Positions 50,353 to 59,836 of a DNA stretch of 64,000 nucleotides are shown one piece after another. Source of the stretch: Gammaproteobacteria bacterium UBA5109 (GTDB lineage: Bacteria > Pseudomonadota > Gammaproteobacteria > Pseudomonadales > Pseudohongiellaceae); contig DHZH01000001.1 in the NCBI GenBank assembly GCA_002414385.1, positions 310,431 through 374,430 of the forward strand, given 5' to 3'. The translations under genes and the position numbers were made by a program. The first letter of the stretch is position 1; every line of letters begins with the position of its first letter. Under the pieces are notes generated by a model. That model did no database searches, was not told where the DNA came from, and saw only the letters and a program-made list of their open reading frames with translations.

Positions 50353-52473
50353 TTAATGCGCCAGTGGATTCGGGCGTAACTGAAATTTTGCCGCTGTCGG
50401 GGTCATGCCCTGACCGCCTTCAATATGCCAAGGGTTGCGGACCTCATTTGCCGCCCAGATAGCACGGCCTTTCCAACCGCTATAGGGATTATCCACCCGG
50501 CCACCCATGGAACGGGCAAAGAAGCCCATCGGGTAGGGCACACGCATCACGAACCATTCTTCCGTTTCAGGGCGCAGGGCCATGATGGAATCTGAATTGG
50601 TGCCGGTAACATAGGGCAGGTTAGCGCCAAGTCCCAGGATATTGAACTGATCTACCCAGTTACTGTATGTGAAATCGGCACTGCCGCTGGCTTCGGCATT
50701 GCGCATATTGGGAGTTGGCAGGGGATACAGCGTCCAGCCCTCCGGGCAATGCTGCGGATCCAGTTTCCCCCGACCTTCCTGTATTTCACAAAGATTACGA
50801 TCAAAACTGGCCAGATGGCCACTGCCCGCCAGATTGGTCCAGACGATACCGTTACGGTCAACGGCAGAACCACGTGGCAGCGTCCCGACCAGCTCAGGCG
50901 CAGCGGAATTGTAATAGGGTGGCTCATAGACTTCGGTGGTGCAGGTCAACGGTGGATTCTCACCTGGATGGATACGCACCATGGCCCCGGGGTCATTGCC
51001 GGTATAGGCGTACCAGACCGAACCGTCCAGCGGATTCCAGGAAATGAAGTAACCATTCATGCCGGTCAGTTCATCTTCGTTTTCGTCGTATGTGCCATTC
51101 TGGTTGATATCGTAATAAGCCGGACACCAGCCCTGCGCGGCGGTAATATCTCCGGTCTCATCCCAGACGCCGGGTTTGAACCAGCCGATGGCATTACGCA
51201 AGCCCAGTGCGGCCTGATAGACCGTGTCATCCGCATCTTCGGCAAAAGCCGCATGATGCGTGCCGAAGCAGGTATCAATTAATTCAAATTCGCCGGTGTT
51301 CACGTCATACAGTAATTGCTGGCGTCCGGCGCCCTGCAAGGGGAAAAAATCGGCATAGGTATTGCCGGAAGTGCAACGCTCTGGGTTGGCTGCAGGACGA
51401 AAGCTATGATTGATGACTGCACGTCCATCCGGCAGGATGCCCTGTATTTCTGATCGGCCCCATTCCTGGGCAACCAGGGTATCGCCCCAGTACAGGGAAG
51501 GGTATTCCATGCTCGGGGGCGAAAAAGTACTCATATCAGCGACTTCCACGCCGGGAGCCAGTGGTAGTTCGATGCGCTCCACGGTATGTTCATTCGGGTC
51601 CAGTTCCCACATCACACCCAGATTAAAATCGGTTGCGATCATCGTTCCGTTTGCATTAGCAGAGGGGTTGCGCGGGTCGGTGCCATACATGTCGTGCAGA
51701 AAGGAAATCGGACTGGCGATATCCCATTGTGTGATGACTACATTACGTTCTTCTCCCTGAGGGCGGGGTGGTGCTTGCGGGGTTTCCCCGGCGGCTATAC
51801 GGTCAGTCCAGTCAGCATACATTTCCAGCGCCCGCTGATGCCCCATCTGCCCCATGATACCGGTCATGTGCAGGCCATTCTGGCCAAGGCGGATGCGGCG
51901 ATCCCAGGCAGCGATACTGCTATCGAACTCACCCATGGTGGGGTTGATCTCGCGGGTGATTTTTGAACCCATCTGGTGGCAGATCATGCAACCCTGCATG
52001 ATGGCTTTCCATTCACCCTGGGTATCCGCCACACTGGCTCCAGCCATCGGAAATTCACCAGCAGCCGGTAAGGCAAAAAGGGCATTCCAGTAACTGGCAG
52101 GATAATATTCAGCAGCGGCTTGTTCACTTGAAGCCACAGTCGCCTCCAGCGCTAGCTGCTGGCCCGGTCTGGCGCTCACCCGGGCAGAATCCACCAGACC
52201 ATAACCACGTACAAATACCTGGTAAGTGGCATCAGGCAGATCCGGAATGACATAGCGGCCCTGCCCATCAGTCACTACGGTTTTGCTGTATCCGGTTGGC
52301 AGCTCATCTGTTTCAGCAATCACCCAGACCCCGGCTTCCGGGCCATTCATACTAGTGACGATCCCGCCGATATCGTCACTGTCTATTTCAACGGATGCAG
52401 GTTCTGCTGCTATTACAGCTTTTGCAATGAGGGCCAGCAAACACAGGCCAGGGATTATTCTTATTGTTCTCAT
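50353..52473 (-). CDS. Large periplasmic protein: carboxypeptidase-regulatory-like domain, haem c site and beta-propeller
   Basis: A 706-residue exported protein with signal peptide (PGLCLLALIAKAVIAAE). Residues about 35-115 form a carboxypeptidase-regulatory-like beta domain (GGIVTSMNGPEAGVWVIAET). Residues 162-166 are CMICH, a c-type haem attachment motif. The rest looks like a virginiamycin-B-lyase-like propeller with repeated PNEHTVERIELPL, PLDGSVWYAYTGND and GSAVDRNGIVWTNLAGSGHL blocks. A calcium-loop-like DINQNGTYDENED lies within the propeller. It is the first of three co-directional secreted genes. Electron transfer or substrate oxidation in the periplasm is possible; substrate unknown. 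Confidence 0.75.
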   Translation of the reverse strand: MRTIRIIPGLCLLALIAKAVIAAEPASVEIDSDDIGGIVTSMNGPEAGVWVIAETDELPTGYSKTVVTDGQGRYVIPDLPDATYQVFVRGYGLVDSARVSARPGQQLALEATVASSEQAAAEYYPASYWNALFALPAAGEFPMAGASVADTQGEWKAIMQGCMICHQMGSKITREINPTMGEFDSSIAAWDRRIRLGQNGLHMTGIMGQMGHQRALEMYADWTDRIAAGETPQAPPRPQGEERNVVITQWDIASPISFLHDMYGTDPRNPSANANGTMIATDFNLGVMWELDPNEHTVERIELPLAPGVEVADMSTFSPPSMEYPSLYWGDTLVAQEWGRSEIQGILPDGRAVINHSFRPAANPERCTSGNTYADFFPLQGAGRQQLLYDVNTGEFELIDTCFGTHHAAFAEDADDTVYQAALGLRNAIGWFKPGVWDETGDITAAQGWCPAYYDINQNGTYDENEDELTGMNGYFISWNPLDGSVWYAYTGNDPGAMVRIHPGENPPLTCTTEVYEPPYYNSAAPELVGTLPRGSAVDRNGIVWTNLAGSGHLASFDRNLCEIQEGRGKLDPQHCPEGWTLYPLPTPNMRNAEASGSADFTYSNWVDQFNILGLGANLPYVTGTNSDSIMALRPETEEWFVMRVPYPMGFFARSMGGRVDNPYSGWKGRAIWAANEVRNPWHIEGGQGMTPTAAKFQLRPNPLAH

Positions 52474-52632
52474 GAAGCGCTCCAGAAATATTGAAAGGGT
52501 ATACCTGAACCTGAAGATGCTATTTAAGTAAGCAGATAAAGTAAATTTACTTCAACAGAATGAACAGTCAGTTAAGTATTAGGGTATGAGCATTATTGCA
52601 TGCCTGGCAAGAGCACAGATAGATAATGGTTC

Positions 52633-53154
52633 TTACCCGGCAAAGTTGTTAACCAGCACAAAATCCCTCAGCATGGATTCGGCAGTCTGTCTGACTGCTT
52701 CAAGGATGACGTCACGATCGTAATTGGATCCGGCACGGCCATAGGAGTGGTCCAGCAGAAAGTCTGATTTGGTGCCATTCTCATCGGCAAATACCTTGCC
52801 GAATTTTCCATCTATTTTAAATGCAAAGCCAAACTCGGGATCCTCACTTGTGGCGATGGTCATGCATGAGACTTCAAAATAAAGAAATACATCACCGGCT
52901 TCGATGTTCAGGTAATCTTCCAGTTGAATGGTTGGCTGAATCTGTCGGGCAAGTAATTCGTTGTTAATGACCGCGCTGATTTCATTACGGCTCAATTCAC
53001 AGTCAAAGGGAATCTTCAGCCGGTAAAAAAGCGCGCCGGGGTCAAAAGCCACGATGTTTCGGGTCACATAACCCGGCAGTTCTTCTTCCTGGGCAGAGGT
53101 ATTGCCGGAAACCAGAATCAGGATAAATAAAAATACTGAAGCAGCTTTAATCAT
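52633..53154 (-). CDS. Secreted hypothetical protein
   Basis: A 173-residue exported protein with signal peptide (ASVFLFILILVSGNTSAQ). The mature part includes FDCELSRNEISAVINNELLA, FLYFEVSCMTIATSEDPEFG and a C-terminal RDVILEAVRQTAESMLRDFV. Two Cys residues could form a disulfide. I recognise no family. It stands between the 706-aa haem protein (160 bp upstream region) and a divergent S41 peptidase gene. Confidence 0.45.
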   Translation of the reverse strand: MIKAASVFLFILILVSGNTSAQEEELPGYVTRNIVAFDPGALFYRLKIPFDCELSRNEISAVINNELLARQIQPTIQLEDYLNIEAGDVFLYFEVSCMTIATSEDPEFGFAFKIDGKFGKVFADENGTKSDFLLDHSYGRAGSNYDRDVILEAVRQTAESMLRDFVLVNNFAG

Positions 53155-53329
53155 GCCTGAAATCTTGAATAAATTATTGCTTGAACGGTTAAAGTGTTCA
53201 TGATCTGTTCAGCCTGTATGCTGAATAATTCCTCTATCAAAACGCTAGCCTGTTTATGCTAGCAGATGCTGAATTCATGGTATATATTGCTTTGACGCTT
53301 AAAAAGATAATCATGGATGATCATAAAAA

Positions 53330-54955
53330 ATGTTAAGAAAAAGCTTTTCATCTGGTTTCCTGCTGCTTTCTTCGGCCATATTAACTGCTTGCGGTGGTGG
53401 AGGTGGGAACAGTAGCCCACCTGCTGTAATGCAGGCAGTGACAAACCAGGACCCCACACTGAATGATGTACTGCCATTTATGATCTTCGAGGCCGGTGTC
53501 TTTGAAGATGCAGAGATTTTTGCCAACGCCTGTGAAAACCCGCGTAGTGGCAGTCAGTATGACGATTTTCAGGCTAATGAGCTGGCCGAGAAATACTGGC
53601 TACGCTCCTGGAGTAATGAAACCTATCTCTGGTATGACGAAATTACTGATCTTGATCCGGATAGCGCTTATGACAAATTTGCATATTTTGATTTACTGAA
53701 AACGCCGGCAGTTACTCCATCGGGAGCGCCGCGTGATCAATTCCATGGCACCATGGATACTGGGGAATACCAGCAGTTTTCCCAGTCCGGCGTTACCTTC
53801 GGTTATGGTGCTGAGCTGATTTATGCCAGAAACGATCCCCCCAGAGAATTGTATATAGCCTATGTAGAGCCTGTTTCTCCGGCGGCTGGTTCGGGCTTAC
53901 AGCGTGGGATGCGTATCATGGAAATTGATGGTATCGACCTGGTAAACACCACCAGCCCGGCCGAGATTGCCATGCTGAATGCTGCCCTGTCACCTGAAAC
54001 CAATGGAGAAACACATACCCTGGGTGTTCTGGCTTCAGGTGATCCGGATACCGGCACCTATCCACAACATGAAGTAAGTGCCGCCAGTATCACGACTTCA
54101 CCGGTGCTGAGCTATGATATTAAAAATACAGCCAGCGGCAATGTTGGTTATCTTGTATTCAACAATCATGTGGCTACGGCTGAAGAAGAATTGGCCCTGG
54201 TTTTTGAAGCTTTGCTTGATGGCTCAGTGAACGATCTGGTGCTGGATTTACGCTATAACGGCGGCGGCCTGCTGGCCATTGCCTCGCAACTTGCCTACAT
54301 GATTGCGGGAGATGCCAACACCAATGGGAGGGTTTTTGAAACCCTGGAATTTAATGACAAGCATCCGACAACCAATCCCGTTACCATGCAGGCAATAACG
54401 CCCGGTCCTTTTTACAAGCAGGCGCTTGGTTTTTCGCTGGCTGCCGGCATAGCCTTGCCTTCACTGGAACTTAATCGTGTCTTCATCATTAGCGGTTCGG
54501 GCACCTGTTCCGCCAGCGAGTCAATAATCAACTCCCTGAACGGCATAGGGGTTGAAGTGATACTGATTGGTGATACTACCTGTGGTAAACCTTTTGGTTT
54601 TTATCCGCAGGATAATTGCGGCACCACTTATTTTACTATTCAGTTTAAAGGCGTGAATGATATTGGTTTCGGTGATTATGAAGATGGTTTTACACCGCTT
54701 AATTCCGGAAAAACCGGGATTACGCTGCCTGGTTGCGCCGTACTTGATGATTTAAGTAAAGGTCTGGGAGATCCGGCGGAGGCCAGGTTGGCCGCGGCCC
54801 TGGCATATCGTGATGCACCTGGCACCTGTCCGGCGCCGCCTCCGGCGTCAAGTTTATCGACTATTACGATCAGTCCGCTGGACCAGTTGTCGTTGCAGCC
54901 AGTGACGCAGGACACTTTTGTGCGAAACAACCGCATTCTCGGTTTACCCCAATGA
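53330..54955 (+). CDS. S41-family peptidase lipoprotein with PDZ domain
   Basis: A 541-residue exported lipoprotein (SSAILTACGGGGGNSS lipobox and Gly/Ser linker). It has an N-terminal helical cap (LAEKYWLRSWSNETYLWYDEI), a PDZ-like domain (AGSGLQRGMRIMEIDGIDLV, about residues 180-250) and the S41 catalytic domain. That domain shows VLDLRYNGGGLLAIASQLAY, the Ser region SGSGTCSASESIINSLN and the Lys region GDTTCGKPFGFY. It would cleave extracytoplasmic proteins near their C-termini. It overlaps the next gene by 4 nt. Confidence 0.85.
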   Translation: MLRKSFSSGFLLLSSAILTACGGGGGNSSPPAVMQAVTNQDPTLNDVLPFMIFEAGVFEDAEIFANACENPRSGSQYDDFQANELAEKYWLRSWSNETYLWYDEITDLDPDSAYDKFAYFDLLKTPAVTPSGAPRDQFHGTMDTGEYQQFSQSGVTFGYGAELIYARNDPPRELYIAYVEPVSPAAGSGLQRGMRIMEIDGIDLVNTTSPAEIAMLNAALSPETNGETHTLGVLASGDPDTGTYPQHEVSAASITTSPVLSYDIKNTASGNVGYLVFNNHVATAEEELALVFEALLDGSVNDLVLDLRYNGGGLLAIASQLAYMIAGDANTNGRVFETLEFNDKHPTTNPVTMQAITPGPFYKQALGFSLAAGIALPSLELNRVFIISGSGTCSASESIINSLNGIGVEVILIGDTTCGKPFGFYPQDNCGTTYFTIQFKGVNDIGFGDYEDGFTPLNSGKTGITLPGCAVLDDLSKGLGDPAEARLAAALAYRDAPGTCPAPPPASSLSTITISPLDQLSLQPVTQDTFVRNNRILGLPQ

Positions 54956-55326
54956 AGCCTTGTAAATTTCCGGTTCTGGTTTTGCTATTCATGCTGGGCA
55001 GTTGTGGCGCAACTGAATTATTACCCGCACAAAGACCGGCTTCCCAGGCCGGTGACAATGCAAGCAAAGCCCTGATTGAGCAGAGTATTGCAAGTATGCT
55101 GAATCAGAATTCTGTGTTGCTGGCCGATGATGTTTTTGTCGGCGCGTCAGAAATCGTGCTTGAAAGAAGTTCCGTGACTGACAGTGAAGGTTTAAGAATT
55201 CAGGGCCGTGAACTGCAGGCACCCATACATTTCAGATTATGGAAACAAGGCGATGCCTGTTTCCTGGAATATGTTGAAACCGAACAAATGCAGGAAATCC
55301 CAGGACTCAGTTGCGAAGTACTGTAA
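54952..55326 (+). CDS. Small lipoprotein coupled to the S41 peptidase
   Basis: A 124-residue exported lipoprotein (LFMLGSCGATE lipobox). Its ATG overlaps the stop of the S41 peptidase gene (ATGA), so translation is coupled. The mature part has KALIEQSIASMLNQNSVLLA and a C-terminal pair of Cys residues (GDACFLEYVE, GLSCEVL) that could form a disulfide. The overlap suggests a partner or inhibitor of the peptidase; no family is recognised. Confidence 0.55.
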   Translation: MKPCKFPVLVLLFMLGSCGATELLPAQRPASQAGDNASKALIEQSIASMLNQNSVLLADDVFVGASEIVLERSSVTDSEGLRIQGRELQAPIHFRLWKQGDACFLEYVETEQMQEIPGLSCEVL

Positions 55327-55360
55327 GCCAAAGAAGGTGCTAAGTAAGAGCTGACTGGCT

Positions 55361-56710
55361 TTACTGCAGATTCTCGGCGAAGACAGCCAGCTCAAGCAAA
55401 CGCCGGTCCTCACCAAAGTTGGCTAAAAATTCGACACCAACAGGCAGCTCACTGGCAGCCTGAGGAACCGGCAAGGTAATAGCGGGCAGCCCAAGCGTAC
55501 TGGCAAAGTCCGTGTGGCGGATACCGGTTGGGAAAGTTGGAAGTTCGCGACCGTTCAGTTCCAGCGTGATGGATTCGCTGGCAATTGAACGTGCCCTTAT
55601 GGGCACAGTCGGGTAGGCGATTGCATCAAGATCATTGCCGGCAATAAATGCCGCGATATCATTCACCAGTTCATTACGCTGCAGCATGGCCTGTGCATAG
55701 CTTTCCCGGGAAACGGGATTCTCAATAGCAGCAGCGAAACCTTCGGCAACATCCTCGCTGGCAATATCAGCAATGAGCTCTTCAAGGCTTAACTGTGGGT
55801 AATAACTACCCAGATATTGCTGTAAAACCTCGGGGGCTTCAAACATTACGATTGGCAGGGAGATGGCATTGCTTCTTGTTATAAATTCACCGAGATCGAT
55901 GCTGACCAGCTCGGCGCCAGCGGCTTCAAGTTTGAACAGATAATCCTCAACGGATTCTGCAATTCCAGCTTCAAGATCACTGAAAAAAACTGCAGGCACG
56001 CCGATGCGATAATTTCCTGCAGGGTTTGCTTCGCTTGCCTCGGATCCAGTAATCAGCGCATCAAGCTCAGCAAGCAAAGCTGCACTTTCTGTGATCAGAC
56101 CAACGGTATCCCGGGTGGAAGAAAGCCTGGTTACATGATCTGAAGGGTATCGGCCCATGCTCGGGCGAAAGCCAACTACCCCATTCAAGGCAGCCGGAAT
56201 GCGACAGGAACCTCCGGTATCCGTGCATAAGCCCCAGGTAACGGCGCCACTGGCGACAGCAACGGCAGTGCCGCCACTGCTGCCCCCGGCAAAACGTAGC
56301 GGGTCATGGTAATTTCCAACGGCGCCAAAAAATGCATTGTTACTGGTGATGCCAAAAGCCAGTTCATGCATATTGGTTTTGGCAACAGGAATGGCTCCAG
56401 CGTCCATTAATAGCTGTACCGTGCCATTGTTTTCAGTGGGAATGAAATTTCGCAGGGAGGGTGTTCCGGCCGAATTGGCGACGCCGGCAACATGGATATT
56501 ATCTTTCACAACAAAGAAACGCTGTTCATCACGGGCCAGAACTTCAGCGCTGACTGCTGTGCTGCTGTTGACAGGAATTTCACTAATTACTGCATTTAAC
56601 GCAGAAAGGTCTTCTGGCATAGCTGGAGTCATCCTGTTAGCTGTGCTGCTGCAAGCGCAGATACTTAACAGCACAGCAAGCAGTGTTGTAGTCTGAAAAG
56701 GTCTTGCCAT
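55361..56710 (-). CDS. Exported amidase (amidase signature family)
   Basis: A 449-residue hydrolase of the amidase signature family with a lipoprotein-like signal (TLLAVLLSICACSST). The Ser-cisSer-Lys triad is visible: Lys in VVKDNIHVAG, Ser in FAGGSSGGTAVAV, and the nucleophile in TDTGGSCRIPAA. The start at 56710 has AGGA 5 nt upstream; the longer frame from 56773 overlaps the MFS gene. It lies 7 bp after the MFS transporter of the hpa operon, so it may share that transcript. It could release an aromatic amide or ester before uptake; this is inference. Confidence 0.8.
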   Translation of the reverse strand: MARPFQTTTLLAVLLSICACSSTANRMTPAMPEDLSALNAVISEIPVNSSTAVSAEVLARDEQRFFVVKDNIHVAGVANSAGTPSLRNFIPTENNGTVQLLMDAGAIPVAKTNMHELAFGITSNNAFFGAVGNYHDPLRFAGGSSGGTAVAVASGAVTWGLCTDTGGSCRIPAALNGVVGFRPSMGRYPSDHVTRLSSTRDTVGLITESAALLAELDALITGSEASEANPAGNYRIGVPAVFFSDLEAGIAESVEDYLFKLEAAGAELVSIDLGEFITRSNAISLPIVMFEAPEVLQQYLGSYYPQLSLEELIADIASEDVAEGFAAAIENPVSRESYAQAMLQRNELVNDIAAFIAGNDLDAIAYPTVPIRARSIASESITLELNGRELPTFPTGIRHTDFASTLGLPAITLPVPQAASELPVGVEFLANFGEDRRLLELAVFAENLQ

Positions 56711-56717
56711 TGTCCTG

Positions 56718-58043
56718 TTAGCGCACATGCAGCCGGAAAGCGATAATGCCGGCCAGCACAACCGGCACGGCAAAGATATAAAAATTGACCGACATACTCA
56801 GCCCAGCAGCAATCATAAAGCCTGCGACTCCCGGTCCGATGACCGCACCAATCCTGCCCAGGCCGATGGACCAGCCGACACCGGTACTGCGGATATCTGC
56901 CGGATAAACTTTTGCAGCAACAGCATAAAGCCCGGTAAAGCCACCCTGAAACAGCAAACCAATCAGGAACACCAGGGACAGCAATATCAGTTCTTCATTG
57001 GGGGAGGCGGCAAAAGCAATCAGCAGGAGCCCGGCAAAAAACAGGAAGCTGCAGACAATGTTGGATAGTTTGTAAGTAGTGGAAATGATGCCGAGCATAT
57101 AAATGCCAATGACGCCGCCCAGATTAAACAGGAAGAAGGCAGTGCGTCCGGTCTCAGGGGTAAAGCCGGAAAACTCCATCAATGCCGGAATCCAGGTAAA
57201 GAGAAAATAAAGTGTACTGAAGCACAACAGAAAGGTCGTCCACAAGAGTACGGTTTTTCGCCAGTACTGCTCAGCAAACATGGTTTTAAAATTACCAAGG
57301 GCCGAACCCTGAGTATTTTCCTCCTGGAGTGGCGGTAAAGCTGCCAATAAAGGTTTACCCAGCTTCTGCAAAATTTTATTGATTTTCTGCAGGGCGTTGG
57401 CAGGCTGCCGTCTGGAAAGATAGTTCAGGGATTCCGGCAACACCAGAAATACCAGGATGCCCATCAGCAGGGTCAGGACACCGCCAAACCAGAACATGCC
57501 GCGCCAGCCATATTCAGGCATGATGAAATCACCGATAACTGCGGTAAACATTCCACCCAGGGGATAACCGGAAGTGACAAGTGTCACAGATAGAGCCTTG
57601 AAGCGCTCCGGACTGTACTCAATCGCCAGTGCAGCCTGGCTGGCAAGCATGGCCCCGACACCGAGGCCACTGATGATGCGCAGGACAAAGAATGAAGCAT
57701 AGGAGGAGGTATTGGCCGTAAGAATAATAGAGATGCTTATCATTAAGACACTGGTGAGAATAACGCGTTTGCGTCCGAATATATCCGACAGTGGTGCCAG
57801 GAACATGGCGCCACAGGCCATGCCGAAAAGCGCTGCGCTGGAGAGCAGACCGAGGCGGTCCGGGGTAATCTGTAATTCACTGGCGACGGCCGTGTTGACG
57901 ATCGACATGGCAGTGATATCAAAACCATCCAGCATATTAAGTATCATGCAAAGGATGATGATTGTGATCTGTAATGCCGAAACACTGCCTTTATCAATCA
58001 GGCTGGACAGGGAATCGTTAGCTGGCTGGGCAGTATTTACCAT
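56718..58043 (-). CDS. MFS transporter, aromatic acid/H+ symporter family
   Basis: A 441-residue twelve-helix transporter. The DGFD motif in helix 1 (LNMLDGFDITAMSIV) and the loop motif LSDIFGRKRVI are hallmarks of the AAHS group, which takes up 4-hydroxybenzoate, protocatechuate or hydroxyphenylacetates. AGGA precedes the ATG at 58043. It follows hpaD by 40 bp and precedes the amidase by 7 bp, so it is part of the homoprotocatechuate operon. A hydroxyphenylacetate is the likely substrate. Confidence 0.85.
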   Translation of the reverse strand: MVNTAQPANDSLSSLIDKGSVSALQITIIILCMILNMLDGFDITAMSIVNTAVASELQITPDRLGLLSSAALFGMACGAMFLAPLSDIFGRKRVILTSVLMISISIILTANTSSYASFFVLRIISGLGVGAMLASQAALAIEYSPERFKALSVTLVTSGYPLGGMFTAVIGDFIMPEYGWRGMFWFGGVLTLLMGILVFLVLPESLNYLSRRQPANALQKINKILQKLGKPLLAALPPLQEENTQGSALGNFKTMFAEQYWRKTVLLWTTFLLCFSTLYFLFTWIPALMEFSGFTPETGRTAFFLFNLGGVIGIYMLGIISTTYKLSNIVCSFLFFAGLLLIAFAASPNEELILLSLVFLIGLLFQGGFTGLYAVAAKVYPADIRSTGVGWSIGLGRIGAVIGPGVAGFMIAAGLSMSVNFYIFAVPVVLAGIIAFRLHVR

Positions 58044-58083
58044 GGGGCTTCCTGATTATTGTTTTTAATTATTTGTTTGCCGT

Positions 58084-59010
58084 TTACAGGCGGCTATCCC
58101 CGTAGTTCGGGGAATTGCCTTTTGCTGCCTTGGGTGCCGGAACCCTGGCGCCACTTTGTGGTGAAACCGGAAATATGGCATTGATCTGTCCGGTGCCCGA
58201 GCTGCCGAAATAAGGGGTAATGATTTCCACTGGCTGATCGTAGTCCGACCAGCCCAGGGCGCCCATGAGCATGGCCGTATCGTGCATGAATCCTTCGCCC
58301 TGACCTTTGGCGGCATATTCCGGCAGCATTTCGCAGAAGGTCTCCCATTCGGCGTTTTTCCAGATTTCCACGATTTCTTTATCCAGTCTTTCCAGGAAGG
58401 GGCTCCAGATTTTATTCAGGTATTCCGGTGCGGTGCCGTTCTGGGCAAAACGGTGAGAGAGGGAGCCGCTGGCAAAAATCGCCACAGTGCCGTCATAGTG
58501 TTTTTCCACCGCTTCACGGATAGCCCAGCCGAGTCGTGCACTGTCATCCAGATAGTGCACCATGCACAGTGCGGAAACAGATATCGCCTTGAAATGCTGG
58601 TCTTCATTCATATAGCGCATCGGTACCAGGGTACCGTATTCCGGGTCCAGGGTGGTATCGGTGTGTACCAGGGTTTCGATACCCTGGGCGTTACATTCCT
58701 CTCCCAGAATTTTGCCCAGTTCCGGATTTCCCGGTACGGCGAACTTCATGTTGTTAATGAAATGCGGCAGTTCGTTACTGGTGTAAATGCCTTCGGCCAT
58801 AGGCCGGCAATTGATGTGATAACCGGAATTAACCAGCCAGTGGGTATCAAACACAATGATGGTATCGACTCCCAGTTCCCGGCAACGGCGGCTGATTTCC
58901 TGGTGACCCTCGATAGCAGATCTACGAATGTCTTTTGTCGGTCCGTCCAGTTCCGACAGATACATGGAAGGGACGTGGGTAATTTTTGCTGCCAGTGCTA
59001 CTTTTCCCAT
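58084..59010 (-). CDS. hpaD: 3,4-Dihydroxyphenylacetate 2,3-dioxygenase (class III extradiol)
   Basis: A 308-residue ring-cleavage enzyme closely matching E. coli HpaD: MGKVALAAKITHVPSMYLSE, VDTIIVFDTHWLVNSGYHIN and EYGTLVPMRYMNED. The His residues in these blocks belong to the LigB-like class III fold, and the sequence is not the type I fold used by Brevibacterium and Arthrobacter enzymes. It opens homoprotocatechuate between C2 and C3 to give 5-carboxymethyl-2-hydroxymuconate semialdehyde. GGAG precedes the ATG. About 15 extra residues at the C-terminus are unlike E. coli. It follows hpaI by 20 bp. Confidence 0.93.
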   Translation of the reverse strand: MGKVALAAKITHVPSMYLSELDGPTKDIRRSAIEGHQEISRRCRELGVDTIIVFDTHWLVNSGYHINCRPMAEGIYTSNELPHFINNMKFAVPGNPELGKILGEECNAQGIETLVHTDTTLDPEYGTLVPMRYMNEDQHFKAISVSALCMVHYLDDSARLGWAIREAVEKHYDGTVAIFASGSLSHRFAQNGTAPEYLNKIWSPFLERLDKEIVEIWKNAEWETFCEMLPEYAAKGQGEGFMHDTAMLMGALGWSDYDQPVEIITPYFGSSGTGQINAIFPVSPQSGARVPAPKAAKGNSPNYGDSRL

Positions 59011-59030
59011 GGTGATACTCCGTTATAAAT

Positions 59031-59816
59031 TCAGGATTGATCCCCGTTATCTGAAAGGTAACGTTCCAGCGCTGATTTTGCACCCTTTGCCAGTAACAGG
59101 GTATCCACGGCAAGGGCGAGAAACTGCACGCCGGCGTCTTCATATTTTCGGGCCAGAAGCGGATCGGCAACCAGGGTGCCGGCTGCCTTGCCACTGGCAC
59201 GGATTTTGGCGATGGCTGCTGTCACTGCGCTAACCACCTCGGGGTGGGCCGAATTGCCAAGATGACCCATGGAGCCGGCCAGATCAGCCGGGCCAATGAA
59301 TACCCCGTCAATACCTTCTACGGCAAGAATGTCATCAAGATTTTCCAGTGCCGTGACGGATTCAATCTGGATCAGCAGGCAGACTTCATCATCTGCGCGC
59401 TGCATATAATTTTCCACCTGGTTCCAGCGTGCTGCTCTTGCCAGTGCCGTGCCTACGCCCCGGGTTCCGGCAGGCGGGTAGTGAACGGCAGATACCAGGG
59501 CCCTGGCCTGTTCGGCAGTTTCCACCATGGGAATCAGCAGACTCTGTGCTCCCAGATCCAGCACCTGTTTGATCAGCGCCGGATTGTCATCGACCAGGCG
59601 AATCACGGCATGACTCGGGGTGTTTTCGATTGCCAGTAATTGTGTGTGAATACTATTGAGGTCATTGGGGGCATGCTCGGCATCAATCAGCAGCCAGTCG
59701 TAACCACAATGACCGCATAACTCGGCAGACAGGGCATTGCAGAGGCCCAGCCACAGGCCGTATTGCTGGGAATCACTTTGCAGGGCTTGTTTGAAAGAAT
59801 TTTGTGGCATCTGCAT
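59031..59816 (-). CDS. hpaI: 4-Hydroxy-2-oxoheptane-1,7-dioate aldolase
   Basis: A 261-residue class II pyruvate aldolase that splits the last intermediate of the homoprotocatechuate route into pyruvate and succinate semialdehyde. Family segments are GLCNALSAELCGHCGYDWLL, IDAEHAPNDLNSI and VFIGPADLAGSMGHLGN, with metal ligands in these blocks. The start is at 59816. It lies 20 bp after hpaH and before hpaD. The enzyme family is also used for sugar acid aldolases (HpcH/HpaI), but its place in the hpa run secures the role. Confidence 0.9.
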   Translation of the reverse strand: MQMPQNSFKQALQSDSQQYGLWLGLCNALSAELCGHCGYDWLLIDAEHAPNDLNSIHTQLLAIENTPSHAVIRLVDDNPALIKQVLDLGAQSLLIPMVETAEQARALVSAVHYPPAGTRGVGTALARAARWNQVENYMQRADDEVCLLIQIESVTALENLDDILAVEGIDGVFIGPADLAGSMGHLGNSAHPEVVSAVTAAIAKIRASGKAAGTLVADPLLARKYEDAGVQFLALAVDTLLLAKGAKSALERYLSDNGDQS

Positions 59817-59836
59817 GCGGGCTTACTCCGTGGACA

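Noticed and set aside
58282..59028. Plus-strand ORF of 248 codons antisense to hpaD
   Set aside because: It lies wholly within the well-supported hpaD gene on the other strand, has no recognisable domain and no good ribosome-binding site; it is a shadow of coding sequence.
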